A stretch of 64,000 nt of DNA from Prado023 sp963714995 (GTDB taxonomy: Bacteria; Actinomycetota; Actinomycetes; S36-B12; CAIYMF01). The DNA lies in contig CAVQQP010000005.1 in NCBI GenBank assembly GCA_963714995.1, positions 124,001 to 188,000 of the forward strand, in the 5' to 3' direction. The notes beneath the pieces were generated by a model that did no database searches, was not told where the DNA came from, and saw nothing but the letters and a program-made list of their open reading frames with translations. Position numbers and translations under genes: made by a program. Shown piece by piece: positions 1-7,194 of the stretch; positions within the stretch are counted from its first letter, which is position 1, and each line of letters starts with the position of its first letter.

Positions 1-1
1 G

Positions 2-94
2 ATCCGCACAGACGGCTACCCCGAGCACACAGACGACCCAGGCGGCGGCGTCCTGGACAACCCGGATTTCCTCCAACTCTCGGGCGCTCGGTGA
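2..94 (+). CDS. C-terminal fragment of a hypothetical protein (cut by window start)
   Basis: An open frame enters from the left edge and ends at a TGA at 92-94, giving 30 residues that finish DNPDFLQLSGAR. The composition (acidic, Pro/Gly) is that of a normal protein tail rather than a shadow frame. Its last codons lie inside the dispersed repeat described at 63-150, so the repeat supplies the C-terminus of this protein. I do not recognise the family and the rest of the gene is outside the window. Confidence 0.4.
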   Translation: MRTDGYPEHTDDPGGGVLDNPDFLQLSGAR

Positions 95-150
95 CGGTTG
101 ATCCAAGTCTCGGGCACGTTCTCGGCCCGAAAGTTGGATCAGATCGGGAT
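63..150. repeat. Dispersed repeat, copy A
   Basis: This 88-bp stretch matches 17414-17500 at about 70 percent by eye with one gap. It contains a direct repeat (TCCAACTCTCGGGC, then TCCAAGTCTCGGGC) followed by an inverted copy (GCCCGAAAGTTGGA), so it can fold. It lies between the fragment above and the 3' end of the convergent racemase-like gene. Function unknown: a bidirectional terminator, a REP-like element or a decayed gene start are all possible. Confidence 0.6.
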
Positions 151-164
151 CATGGGCGCTGCGG

Positions 165-1364
165 TCAGCCGATGATCGCGTCCGGCGCCACGGTCGTGAA
201 CCGCACGTCGCACTCGAGCAGCTCACCGACCGGTGGCGGGATCGTGCCCTTGGGGATCCGCAGCATCGAGACGTGCATGTGGGGCGGCTCGAGGAACCAC
301 GCCTGACCCCCCGAGGGCAGCCGGAACGGCGAGCGGAAGCGGCCCGCAGCCTCCAGCGCACCCGAGCCGGCGGCGGCCGCACGCTGACGGGCGCTGCGGG
401 CCGGGCGTGGGGCCGTGAGCGCGACGCCGTGCGAGGTCCCGCCGCCGATCACCACGACGTACCCGTCGCGGGGTCCGCGGCGCTGGTGGTACCCGGCGGA
501 CTGGCCCTGCGGCGTGGCATGGACGGCGAGCACGGTCCCGCCGGCGCGCAGCGACCCGCGGTCGCCCAGCCACAGCCGCGTGCCCAGGCGCAGCCGGATC
601 GGGATGTCGGGCAGTGCCTCCCGGACCTGGGTGCACTCGCGGTCGTCGAGGTGGCTGACCCACAGGGACCCGGCGTCGGACAGCCCGGCCAGGTTCGCCA
701 GCAGGTTCGGCCACAGCAGCCCCCAGGCCACGACCTCGTGGACCCGGGCCGACCCGATCACGACCGGCTGGTGGGCGGAGTCGTCCGAGGTCAGCATCGC
801 CATCGACCCGATGCGCGGCTCCTCAGGGGTCGCGATCGGCAGGTGCAGGGCCAGGCCCTCGAGGCGGATGGCGCCGGAGTCGATGTGCGGCGCGAGGGTG
901 GTGATCGCGGCGGCGACCTCGTCCTCGGTCATCCCGAACCGGCGCATCGAGGTCAGGCCCTCGAGGACCACCCGGCGCGGCGTCTGCGGTGAGGACAGGG
1001 CCACGATCTCGGCGGCTGACTCCGGGCTGGCGACGGTGTGGATGATCCGCGCGGAGTCGGGGTGCTCGGCCAGGGCCCGCCAGGCACCGGCCACCACCTC
1101 GCCGCGCAGCGTCAGCGGCTCGAGCACCAGGACGTCGAGCTCGGCCTCGGCGGCCAGGACCGCGGGGGCCTCATGGACGGTGCCCACCGCCACGCAGTCG
1201 GCGCCGAGCCGGCGGGCCTCGGCGGCGAGCCGGACGTTGCCCACCCCGTAGCCGTTGCCCTTCGCCACGGGCACGAGGGTGGCGCCGGTCGCGGTGATCG
1301 CGTCGCGGACCCGGTCCTGGTGGGCCCGCCAGCGCGGGGTGTCGATGGTGATGACGAAGCTCAT
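165..1364 (-). CDS. Alanine racemase-like PLP enzyme
   Basis: The 399-residue protein has the alanine racemase N-terminal barrel signature PVAKGNGYGVGN near residues 32-43, in which the lysine is the expected PLP Schiff-base residue (family motif KANAYGHG). Length fits the family, but the C-terminal half is divergent and I cannot point to the canonical second catalytic tyrosine. The start at 1364 has GAGGG 3-4 nt upstream. It follows the FemX-like gene by 127 bp on the same strand; that gap contains a low-complexity run of GCTCGTGCTGGTG-like units. The pairing suggests a role in making an amino acid for the peptidoglycan stem or interpeptide bridge (D-Ala or another D-amino acid). Substrate specificity is inference; whether this is the main alr of the cell cannot be told here. 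Confidence 0.75.
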   Translation of the reverse strand: MSFVITIDTPRWRAHQDRVRDAITATGATLVPVAKGNGYGVGNVRLAAEARRLGADCVAVGTVHEAPAVLAAEAELDVLVLEPLTLRGEVVAGAWRALAEHPDSARIIHTVASPESAAEIVALSSPQTPRRVVLEGLTSMRRFGMTEDEVAAAITTLAPHIDSGAIRLEGLALHLPIATPEEPRIGSMAMLTSDDSAHQPVVIGSARVHEVVAWGLLWPNLLANLAGLSDAGSLWVSHLDDRECTQVREALPDIPIRLRLGTRLWLGDRGSLRAGGTVLAVHATPQGQSAGYHQRRGPRDGYVVVIGGGTSHGVALTAPRPARSARQRAAAAGSGALEAAGRFRSPFRLPSGGQAWFLEPPHMHVSMLRIPKGTIPPPVGELLECDVRFTTVAPDAIIG

Positions 1365-1491
1365 GTGCCCTCATGTCCTGCCGGTGCGTCGGGTCCTGCT
1401 GGTGCGGTGCTGCTCGTGCTCGTGCTGCTGGTGCGCCGGGTGCTCGCGCGTGGGGTCCTGGGGTGCCGGCTGAGATCCGCCGGTGCCGGTC

Positions 1492-2664
1492 TCAGCGACG
1501 GCGCATGTAGGCCTCGAAGGCCCGGGTCAGCGCCGGGCGGATCGCATAGTCCCATTCCCCGACGTACTCCTGGGCAAACCCGCCGGTGCCCACCTTGAAC
1601 TGCAGCAGGCCGAACAGGTGGTCCTCGGGGTCCAGGGTGTCGGTGATGCCGCGCATGTCGTAGGTGTCGGCACCGGTGTCGCGGGCATCGCGGATCATCT
1701 GCCACTGGATCGCGTTGCTGGGCCGCAGGTCACGCCCGGCCGTCGTGGAGGCGCCGTAGGAGTACCAGACGTGCCGGTTGACCCGCACGGCGATCGTGGC
1801 GGCGTGGCAGGTGCCCTCATGCTCGGCGAGGTACAGCGAGATCCGGGCGGGGTCCTCGGCGCGCAGCGAGGCCCACATCCGCTGGAAGTAGGGAAGGCCG
1901 CGGGGGGTGAACCGATCGCGCTCGGCGGTCTCGACGTAGACCTCGTGGAACGTGGGCAGGTCGCGGGCGTCGCCCTGGCGGACGGTGATCCCCGCCTTGG
2001 CGGCCTTCTTGATGTTGCGCCGCCAGAGCTGGTTGAACCCGGTGAGCAGGTCGGCCTCGGTCCGCCCGGCCAGGGGGACCTGGAAGACGTAGCGCGGCTG
2101 CACGTCGCCGAACCCGGCTCCGGTGGAGGGCTTCTGGGTCCATCCCACGGCCTCCAGCACGTCGGCAGCGGCCAGTGCGCGGCCGTCTGTCTCGTCCGCG
2201 CTGAGGTCGCGCAGGGCGGTGGCCTCCCCGGCGGCGATGGCGTCCTTGAGGGTGGCCGCACCCCAGCGCCGCGTCCAGATCGGCGGGCCGATCTTGGCCG
2301 CGAACGCCCCCGCGGCCCTCAGGTGGGCGAGCATCGGGTCCAGCCAGTCGGGCAGGGGATGGACCTGCTCCGGGGCACCGGCGATCCCGCGGGCGGCCGG
2401 GCCCTCGCCGAGCCAGTCGATGTCCGGGCCCTCGGGCAGGTAGGCCAGGTAGCGCGGGAGCCGGGGGACCTGGCGGTAGAGCACCAGCCCGGCGCCGACC
2501 AGGGACTCGCCGTCGAACCACCCGAGGGACTCGTTGCGCCAGTCGGACTTGACCGCCGCCCATCCGGGGACCTGCAGCGCGCTGACCAGCCCCGTGCCCT
2601 GGGCGCGGGCGGCGATATGGGCCAGGTGCTGCTCGGCGGTGATCCGCCGGACGGTCAGGGACAT
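1492..2664 (-). CDS. FemX/FemAB-family peptidoglycan bridge aminoacyltransferase
   Basis: The 390-residue protein shows the FemABX architecture of two GNAT-like halves: an N-terminal half with IGPPIWTRRW and a C-terminal half with QMIRDARDTGADTYDMRGITDT and HLFGLLQFKVGTGG, typical of the family that adds amino acids from aminoacyl-tRNA to lipid-linked peptidoglycan precursors. It acts at the cytoplasmic face of the membrane. The ATG at 2664 is preceded on the minus strand by TAACCT with a 6-nt gap and no Shine-Dalgarno sequence, so the mRNA is probably leaderless. It is divergent from the rpsF operon and probably co-transcribed with the racemase-like gene downstream. The amino acid it transfers cannot be read from sequence. 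Confidence 0.85.
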   Translation of the reverse strand: MSLTVRRITAEQHLAHIAARAQGTGLVSALQVPGWAAVKSDWRNESLGWFDGESLVGAGLVLYRQVPRLPRYLAYLPEGPDIDWLGEGPAARGIAGAPEQVHPLPDWLDPMLAHLRAAGAFAAKIGPPIWTRRWGAATLKDAIAAGEATALRDLSADETDGRALAAADVLEAVGWTQKPSTGAGFGDVQPRYVFQVPLAGRTEADLLTGFNQLWRRNIKKAAKAGITVRQGDARDLPTFHEVYVETAERDRFTPRGLPYFQRMWASLRAEDPARISLYLAEHEGTCHAATIAVRVNRHVWYSYGASTTAGRDLRPSNAIQWQMIRDARDTGADTYDMRGITDTLDPEDHLFGLLQFKVGTGGFAQEYVGEWDYAIRPALTRAFEAYMRRR

Positions 2665-2670
2665 GGCCCG

Positions 2671-2676
2671 AGGTTA
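2671..2676 (-). promoter_or_regulatory. Predicted -10 hexamer of the femX-like gene (leaderless)
   Basis: Read on the minus strand this is TAACCT, 6 nt before the ATG at 2664. The same hexamer-to-start spacing recurs at many genes in the window. Confidence 0.55.
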
Positions 2677-2752
2677 CCGACCCGGCCGCGATGTGCCCGT
2701 CCCGGTGGGGCGGTCGGGGACGCGCGATTTCGTGCCCACGGCTGCCGCGGGA

Positions 2753-2758
2753 TACCCT
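2753..2758 (+). promoter_or_regulatory. Possible -10 of the rpsF operon
   Basis: TACCCT matches the actinobacterial -10 pattern TANNNT and lies about 160 bp before rpsF; no clear -35 is visible. A single DnaA-box-like TGTGGATAG (complement of CTATCCACA) sits at 2784-2792 in the presumed leader. Confidence 0.35.
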
Positions 2759-2915
2759 GTGCGTCTCTGGGCACGCCGTGGGCTGTGGATAGTCACTGGC
2801 GGATGTCGGACCCCCACGTCACCATTCGTGACCGGGGGAGCGACCGCGCCCAGGGCGCTGCAACCCTCCTGTCACGGATGGACCGTGACCGCTTGAGTCC
2901 GAAGGAGGTGGGTTC

Positions 2916-3212
2916 GTGAGCACGCGCCATTACGAGATCATGGTGATTCTCGACCCGGAGCTGGATGAGCGCACTGTCTCCCCCAGCCTGGACACGTTCC
3001 TCAATGTCATCCGTCAGGATGGTGGCACCGTCACGTCCGTGGACGTGTGGGGCCGCCGTCGGCTGGCCTACGACATCAAGAAGAAGTCCGAGGGCATCTA
3101 CGCGATCCTCGACATCAACGCCTCGCCGGCCTCGGTGAGCGAGCTCGACCGTCAGCTGGGGCTGAACGAGTCGGTGCTGCGCACCAAGGTCATGCGGCCC
3201 GAGATCAGGTAG
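2916..3212 (+). CDS. rpsF: 30S ribosomal protein S6
   Basis: This 98-residue protein begins MSTRHYEIMVILDPELDERT and has the S6 signature WGRRRLAYDIKKKSEGIY, which covers the region binding S18 and 16S rRNA. Length and order (rpsF-ssb-rpsR-rplI) are those of actinobacteria. The GTG start at 2916 is preceded by AAGGAGG at 2902-2908, a strong ribosome-binding site that fixes the start. It is the first gene of the cluster; ssb follows after 9 bp. Confidence 0.97.
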   Translation: MSTRHYEIMVILDPELDERTVSPSLDTFLNVIRQDGGTVTSVDVWGRRRLAYDIKKKSEGIYAILDINASPASVSELDRQLGLNESVLRTKVMRPEIR

Positions 3213-3221
3213 GGCGCATCC

Positions 3222-3758
3222 ATGGCATCAGGGGATATCCCGATCACCGTCGTGGGCAACCTCACGGGCGATCCTGAGCTTCGGTTCACGCCCTCGGGGC
3301 AGGCCGTCGCCAACTTCACCGTGGCGTCCACCAACCGGATGCTGGACAAGGCGACCAACGAGTGGAAGGACGGCGACACCGTCTTCATCCGCTGCAGCGT
3401 CTGGCGCCAGTACGCCGAGAACGTGGCCGAGTCGCTGACCAAGGGCACCCGCGTGGTGGTCACCGGTCGGCTCAAGGTGCGCCAGTACGACACCCGCGAG
3501 GGCGGCAAGGGCACCAGCGTCGAATGTGATGTCGACGAGGTCGGCCCGGCGCTGCGCTACGCGACCGCCAAGGTCAACCGTGTGGCCCGCTCCGACGGGT
3601 TCAGCGGCGGGGGCCAGGCCGGCGGTGGCTTCGGGGGTTCCCAGGCCAGCTCCGGTGGCGGATCCCAGGGGGGTGGCTTCGGGGGTCGTTCCGACGACCC
3701 GTGGGCCAGCCAGTCCGGCGGCGGCGGGTTCGCCGACGAGCAGCCTCCGCCCTTCTGA
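3222..3758 (+). CDS. ssb: Single-stranded DNA-binding protein
   Basis: The 178-residue protein has an N-terminal OB fold (residues about 1-110, with VVGNLTGDPELRFTPSGQAVANFTVA), a Gly/Gln/Ser-rich linker (GGGFGGSQASSGGGSQ region), and an acidic C-terminal tail ending DEQPPPF, the short partner-docking tip of SSB proteins. It coats single-stranded DNA in replication, repair and recombination. Translation is probably coupled to rpsF, 9 bp upstream. The 119 bp before rpsR contain a small perfect hairpin. Confidence 0.96.
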   Translation: MASGDIPITVVGNLTGDPELRFTPSGQAVANFTVASTNRMLDKATNEWKDGDTVFIRCSVWRQYAENVAESLTKGTRVVVTGRLKVRQYDTREGGKGTSVECDVDEVGPALRYATAKVNRVARSDGFSGGGQAGGGFGGSQASSGGGSQGGGFGGRSDDPWASQSGGGGFADEQPPPF

Positions 3759-3792
3759 GCGCGACCGCACCCAGATCCCCTCACGGCAGGTA

Positions 3793-3808
3793 GTCGGCCC
3801 CCGCCGAC
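3793..3808 (+). terminator. Small hairpin between ssb and rpsR (attenuator-like)
   Basis: GTCGGC and GCCGAC form a 6-bp stem with a CCCC loop. There is no T tract. It may modulate read-through or protect mRNA ends; weak evidence. Confidence 0.3.
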
Positions 3809-3877
3809 ATGCCCGCACCACCTCACCACCGACCATCCCGGCCACGCGCCGGGCATCCGTAGAAACGGAGCACCACG

Positions 3878-4114
3878 ATGGCTAAGCCCGTTGTCAAGAA
3901 GTTCAAGAAGAAGGCGTGCGCCTTCTGCAAGGAGGGCGCGGCGCCCGTCGACTACAAGGACGTGCCGACCCTGCGCAAGTACATCTCCGACCGCGGCAAG
4001 ATCCGCGCCCGGCGGGTGTCCGGCAACTGCACGCGGCACCAGCGCGACATCGCCATGGCAGTGAAGAACGCCCGCGAGGTCGCCCTGCTGCCCTACACCT
4101 CGACCGCTCGCTGA
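3878..4114 (+). CDS. rpsR: 30S ribosomal protein S18
   Basis: The 78-residue protein carries the S18 core YKDVPTLRKYISDRGKIRARRVSGNC and basic ends. It has a CAFC pair at residues 15-18 and a later CTRH, the cysteine-containing (zinc-type) form of S18 rather than the C-minus zinc-independent paralogue used under zinc starvation. The ATG at 3878 has GGAG about 8 nt upstream. It is followed by rplI after 20 bp. Confidence 0.96.
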   Translation: MAKPVVKKFKKKACAFCKEGAAPVDYKDVPTLRKYISDRGKIRARRVSGNCTRHQRDIAMAVKNAREVALLPYTSTAR

Positions 4115-4134
4115 GCCCGGAAGGAGACACGACG

Positions 4135-4584
4135 ATGAAGCTCATCCTCACGTCCGACGTCCTGGGCCTCGGCGCGCCAGGCGATGTTGTCGAGGTCAAG
4201 GACGGCTACGGCCGCAACTACCTGCTCCCCCGCGGCCTGGCTGTCGCCTGGACCAAGGGCGGCGAGAAGCAGGTCGTGCAGATCAAGCGGGCGCGTTCGT
4301 CCCGCGAGGTCCGCGACCTCGACCACGCCAAGGAGATCAAGGCTGCCCTGGAGGCCAAGCCGATCCGGCTGGTCTCGAAGGCGGGTGGCGGCGGCCGGCT
4401 GTTCGGCTCCATCGGTGGCGCTGACGTCGCTGCGGCCGTCACGGCCGCCGGCGGTCCGGCGCTGGACAAGCGCAAGGTCACGCTGCCGGCCCCGATCAAG
4501 TCCGTGGGCACGCACACCGCCACGGTGTCGCTGACCCCCGAGGTCTCGGCGACGGTCACCCTCGAGGTGGTCGCCGCCAGCTGA
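4135..4584 (+). CDS. rplI: 50S ribosomal protein L9
   Basis: The 149-residue protein opens MKLILTSDVLGLGAPGDVVEV and contains the L9 N-terminal motif KDGYGRNYLLPRGLA, a central helix and a C-terminal domain with GRLFGSIGGADVA. The ATG at 4135 is preceded by AAGGAG with 7-8 nt spacing; earlier in-frame codons would overlap rpsR and lack a ribosome-binding site. It is the last gene of the ribosomal cluster and is followed by a strong hairpin. Confidence 0.96.
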   Translation: MKLILTSDVLGLGAPGDVVEVKDGYGRNYLLPRGLAVAWTKGGEKQVVQIKRARSSREVRDLDHAKEIKAALEAKPIRLVSKAGGGGRLFGSIGGADVAAAVTAAGGPALDKRKVTLPAPIKSVGTHTATVSLTPEVSATVTLEVVAAS

Positions 4585-4601
4585 CGGCGGAACCGAGCAC
4601 C

Positions 4602-4642
4602 GCAGGAGCGGGTCCCCGGGTCACCGGGCGGCCCGCTCCTGC
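4602..4642 (+). terminator. Factor-independent-type hairpin after rplI
   Basis: GCAGGAGCGGG (4602-4612) pairs perfectly with CCCGCTCCTGC (4632-4642) around a 19-nt loop. There is no T-run, as is common in high-GC actinobacteria. It separates the ribosomal operon from the L,D-transpeptidase gene. Confidence 0.75.
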
Positions 4643-4703
4643 TGCGTCGGGGGCCGGCCCAGGCGGGGGCTGGCCGGCGTTGCGCTGTGTGGTCGAGTCG
4701 TCG

Positions 4704-4733
4704 TTGACGGTTCTTCAACGACCTGCCTACGCT
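4704..4733 (+). promoter_or_regulatory. Promoter of the L,D-transpeptidase gene (leaderless)
   Basis: TTGACG (4704-4709) and TACGCT (4728-4733) are separated by 18 bp. The hexamer ends 6 nt before the ATG at 4740, so transcription would begin at or next to the start codon. This is the clearest full sigma-70-type promoter among the leaderless candidates. Confidence 0.7.
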
Positions 4734-4739
4734 GGAGTC

Positions 4740-6296
4740 ATGGGGCTGCGCAAGCGGTGTGCCACCGCTGTGGCAGCGGTGATGGCACTGGGGGTGCTGG
4801 GGGCCGCGCCTGCGCATGCAGATGTGGCCAACACGGCCCCCGTTGCTGGGGCGGACTTCGTCGCGGTGACCTCCGGCCAGAGCGTGTCGGTCAGCCCGCT
4901 GGCCAACGACTCGGACCCGGATCCGGGCGCCGTCCTGACCCTGGCGTCCGTTGCCGTGACTGACCCTGCGGCCGGATCGGCCGTCCAGTCGGGGAACGAC
5001 GTCGTGATCACCAGCGCGCCGGGCTTCGTCGGCCCCCTGCTCGTCGCGTACACGGTGTCCGACGGTGTGCTCACGGCGGACGGCACGATCACCGTGGACG
5101 TCCAGGCCCCGCCCAACGTGCCGCCGGTCGCCGTCCCGGATGTCGCCCAGATGTACTCCGGCGGCCAGCTGCAGATCGACCCGCGCGCCAACGACGCAGA
5201 TCCGGACGGTGAGGCACTGAGCGTCACCAGCGCCGCTGTGAGCGCCGGCGCCGGCACCGTGGCCACCGATGGTCAGGTTCTCACCATCGGGGCGGCTGCA
5301 GGCTACGTGGGGCCCCTGGTCGTCACCTACGTCGTGGCCGACCCCCGGGGCGGGCAGGCGACGTCCACGGTGACCGTGGACGTCATCAGGGCCCCGAACC
5401 GGGCCCCGGTGGCGGTGGCCGACGCCGTGAGCGTCACGGTGGGGCGCACGTACCGGATCCCGGTCCTGGCCAACGACTCCGATCCTGACGGCGACCGGAT
5501 GACCCTGGCCAAGGTGGGCAAGGCCGCGCACGGCCGGGCCACCCGATCCGGCACGAAGGTCGTCTACCGCGCGCCGAAGTCCTGGACCGGGAGGGTCAAG
5601 GTCGCCTACACCGTGCGCGACGCCTCGGGCGCGACCACCAAGGGCGTCCTGATGATCACCGTCGGGCGCCGCGCCCGGGCCCCGAAGCCGAAGCCCACCC
5701 CGAAGCCGCCGGCCGCCGGGGGTGCGCCGTCCAGGGCGGCGGTGGAGTCGGCCCTGGCGCGCCTGGGACTGCCCACCGGCAGCGCCAACGGGCAGTACGA
5801 CGCCCGCACCTACCGCGCTGTGTGCGCCTGGCGGACTGTCACCGGCCGCGCCGCGAGCCGCAGGGCGCCGTCGGCGGCCGAGGCGAGGGCGATCGTGGCC
5901 ACGGCGGGGCTGCCGGCCGCAGCCGGCTCGATGGTCACCGGCCTGAACGTCTCGCTCACGTGCCAGGCCGTGTTCTGGGTGGGGTCCAACCGGGAGTACC
6001 GGCGGGTCATGGCCGCATCGACCGGACAGGCGGGCTATCGCACGCGGCTGGGCACCCACCGGATCTTCGTGACCCATCAGGTGTGGCGCTACTCGACGAT
6101 CTATCCCGAGGCGCGCATGTACAAGCCCATGCAGTTCTCCGGGGGTCAGGCGCTCCACGGGTCGGCCACGGATGCGCTGGTCAAGACCTATCCGGCGTCC
6201 CACGGATGCGTGCGCATGCTGCACCGCGACATCGATGCCATGCAGGCCGGCGGGGTCGGCAACGGCACACCCGTCCGGGTGTTCGGGGCCTGGTAG
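4740..6296 (+). CDS. Secreted L,D-transpeptidase with Ig/cadherin-like repeats
   Basis: The 518-residue protein starts with a signal peptide (MGLRKRCATAVAAV... cleaved after AHA near residue 27). Three cadherin/Big-type repeats follow, each with N-x-PVA-x-D and LANDSDPDGD-like calcium-type loops (residues about 32-320). A Lys/Pro linker leads to a peptidoglycan-binding-like segment (about 330-390), then a YkuD catalytic domain whose ALHGS and SHGCVRM motifs contain catalytic Cys490. Such enzymes make 3-3 crosslinks in peptidoglycan outside the membrane. The ATG at 4740 is chosen because it begins the signal peptide and sits 6 nt after a -10; 20 upstream in-frame codons have no such support. 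The Ig repeats probably hold the catalytic domain out in the wall or mediate adhesion (inference). Confidence 0.88.
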   Translation: MGLRKRCATAVAAVMALGVLGAAPAHADVANTAPVAGADFVAVTSGQSVSVSPLANDSDPDPGAVLTLASVAVTDPAAGSAVQSGNDVVITSAPGFVGPLLVAYTVSDGVLTADGTITVDVQAPPNVPPVAVPDVAQMYSGGQLQIDPRANDADPDGEALSVTSAAVSAGAGTVATDGQVLTIGAAAGYVGPLVVTYVVADPRGGQATSTVTVDVIRAPNRAPVAVADAVSVTVGRTYRIPVLANDSDPDGDRMTLAKVGKAAHGRATRSGTKVVYRAPKSWTGRVKVAYTVRDASGATTKGVLMITVGRRARAPKPKPTPKPPAAGGAPSRAAVESALARLGLPTGSANGQYDARTYRAVCAWRTVTGRAASRRAPSAAEARAIVATAGLPAAAGSMVTGLNVSLTCQAVFWVGSNREYRRVMAASTGQAGYRTRLGTHRIFVTHQVWRYSTIYPEARMYKPMQFSGGQALHGSATDALVKTYPASHGCVRMLHRDIDAMQAGGVGNGTPVRVFGAW

Positions 6297-6304
6297 CCGT
6301 CGGC

Positions 6305-6326
6305 GTGGGGTAGGGCCGGGCCCCAC
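6305..6326. terminator. Weak hairpin between convergent genes
   Basis: GTGGGG (6305-6310) can pair with CCCCAC (6321-6326) over a 10-nt loop. It lies in the 39-bp gap between the convergent transpeptidase and phosphatase genes. Short stem, low confidence. Confidence 0.3.
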
Positions 6327-6335
6327 CGGCGTCGG

Positions 6336-6854
6336 TCAGGGCGTGGTGGCCGCCATCGCGCGCAGGTGCGCGGTCAGCGCCGGCATCGACCGCTCCACGA
6401 TCGTGCGCACCAGTCGGTAGGCATCCAGGGTCTCGTAGTACGGGTCGGGCACGTCTCCCGGGCCCTCGGGATCGAACTGGCGGAAGGCGACGATGGGCGC
6501 GTCCGGGCAGCCGTGGCGAGCGGCCAGTGCCTTGAGCTCGCGCAGGTGTCCGGCGTCCATCGCGAGGATGAGGTCGCGCTCCTCGAGCCAGCTCGGATCG
6601 AACCGACGGGCCCGGTGCCTGATCGAGTAGCCGCCCTCGGCCAGGATCTGCCGGGCACGGCCGTCGGCGTCGTCGCCGACGTGGTAGCCGTGGGTCCCGG
6701 CGGAGTCGACCACGACGCGGCCGTCCAGGTCGGTGCCGCGCACCGTCTCGCGCAGGATCGCCTCGGCCATCGGTGACCGGCAGATGTTGCCCGTGCAGAC
6801 CATCGTGACGCGGATCGGATCAGCTGTGGAAAACTGCGGTTTCGGCGTGCTCAT
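6336..6854 (-). CDS. Low-molecular-weight protein-tyrosine phosphatase
   Basis: The 172-residue protein has the P-loop VCTGNICRSPMAEA, with nucleophile Cys20 and Arg26, and a late DPYYET segment supplying the general-acid aspartate. These are the family hallmarks, so it should hydrolyse phosphotyrosine or low-molecular-weight phosphate esters in the cytoplasm. Length is typical, with a short N-terminal extension. The ATG at 6854 is preferred over the one at 6863 because CACAAT stands 7 nt upstream and a GGGGG lies next to it; the difference is three residues. A DnaA-box-like TGTGGAAAA lies in its 5' end at 6825-6833. Actinobacterial homologues often act on capsule or wall polymer kinases, but nothing here shows the substrate. 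Confidence 0.9.
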   Translation of the reverse strand: MSTPKPQFSTADPIRVTMVCTGNICRSPMAEAILRETVRGTDLDGRVVVDSAGTHGYHVGDDADGRARQILAEGGYSIRHRARRFDPSWLEERDLILAMDAGHLRELKALAARHGCPDAPIVAFRQFDPEGPGDVPDPYYETLDAYRLVRTIVERSMPALTAHLRAMAATTP

Positions 6855-7194
6855 GACCCCCATTGTGGTGTAAGGGGACCACCAGTGCGTGCTATGGGCG
6901 ACACAGGGGGTAACCGCAAAGAAACATTCAGAGTTTCTTCAGCGCACAGGGTGGGGATCCCATCACCGCAGGTCAGAGCGGGTTCAACAGCAAGTGAGCG
7001 TTCTCCGTACCCAGGTTGTCCACACGGCTGACCGGCGTGTGTGCCGCGTGTCACACACGTTGTCCACATCGTTATCCACAGGGGGGGCTTTCCGGGGTGG
7101 TGGACAGGGCCTAGGTTCACCCGGGGCACCTGTCGCGGACGATCATCCCGCGATGTCGGACCCCGGGTGTAGACCGATGGCCAGGAGGGGTGGG
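6855..7194. other. 340-bp intergenic region upstream of dnaB: AT-rich inverted repeat plus DnaA boxes
   Basis: No gene is visible here. At 6919-6939 AAGAAAC and GTTTCTT form a 7-bp inverted repeat, conspicuously AT-rich for this genome. Further on come TTGTCCACA (7016-7024), TTGTCCACA (7060-7068) and TTATCCACA (7072-7080), all on the plus strand; the first two match the actinobacterial DnaA-box consensus and the third the E. coli-type box. The phosphatase gene adds TGTGGAAAA on the opposite strand at 6825-6833. A GTGT/ACAC-rich stretch lies at 7035-7060. This is a plausible DnaA-controlled promoter for dnaB or a DnaA-binding reservoir. Confidence 0.6.

Noticed and set aside
6855..7194. The DnaA-box region before dnaB as the chromosomal origin oriC.
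   Set aside because: Actinobacterial oriC normally lies between dnaA and dnaN, which are absent, and the boxes here are few. A role in dnaB regulation is the smaller claim.
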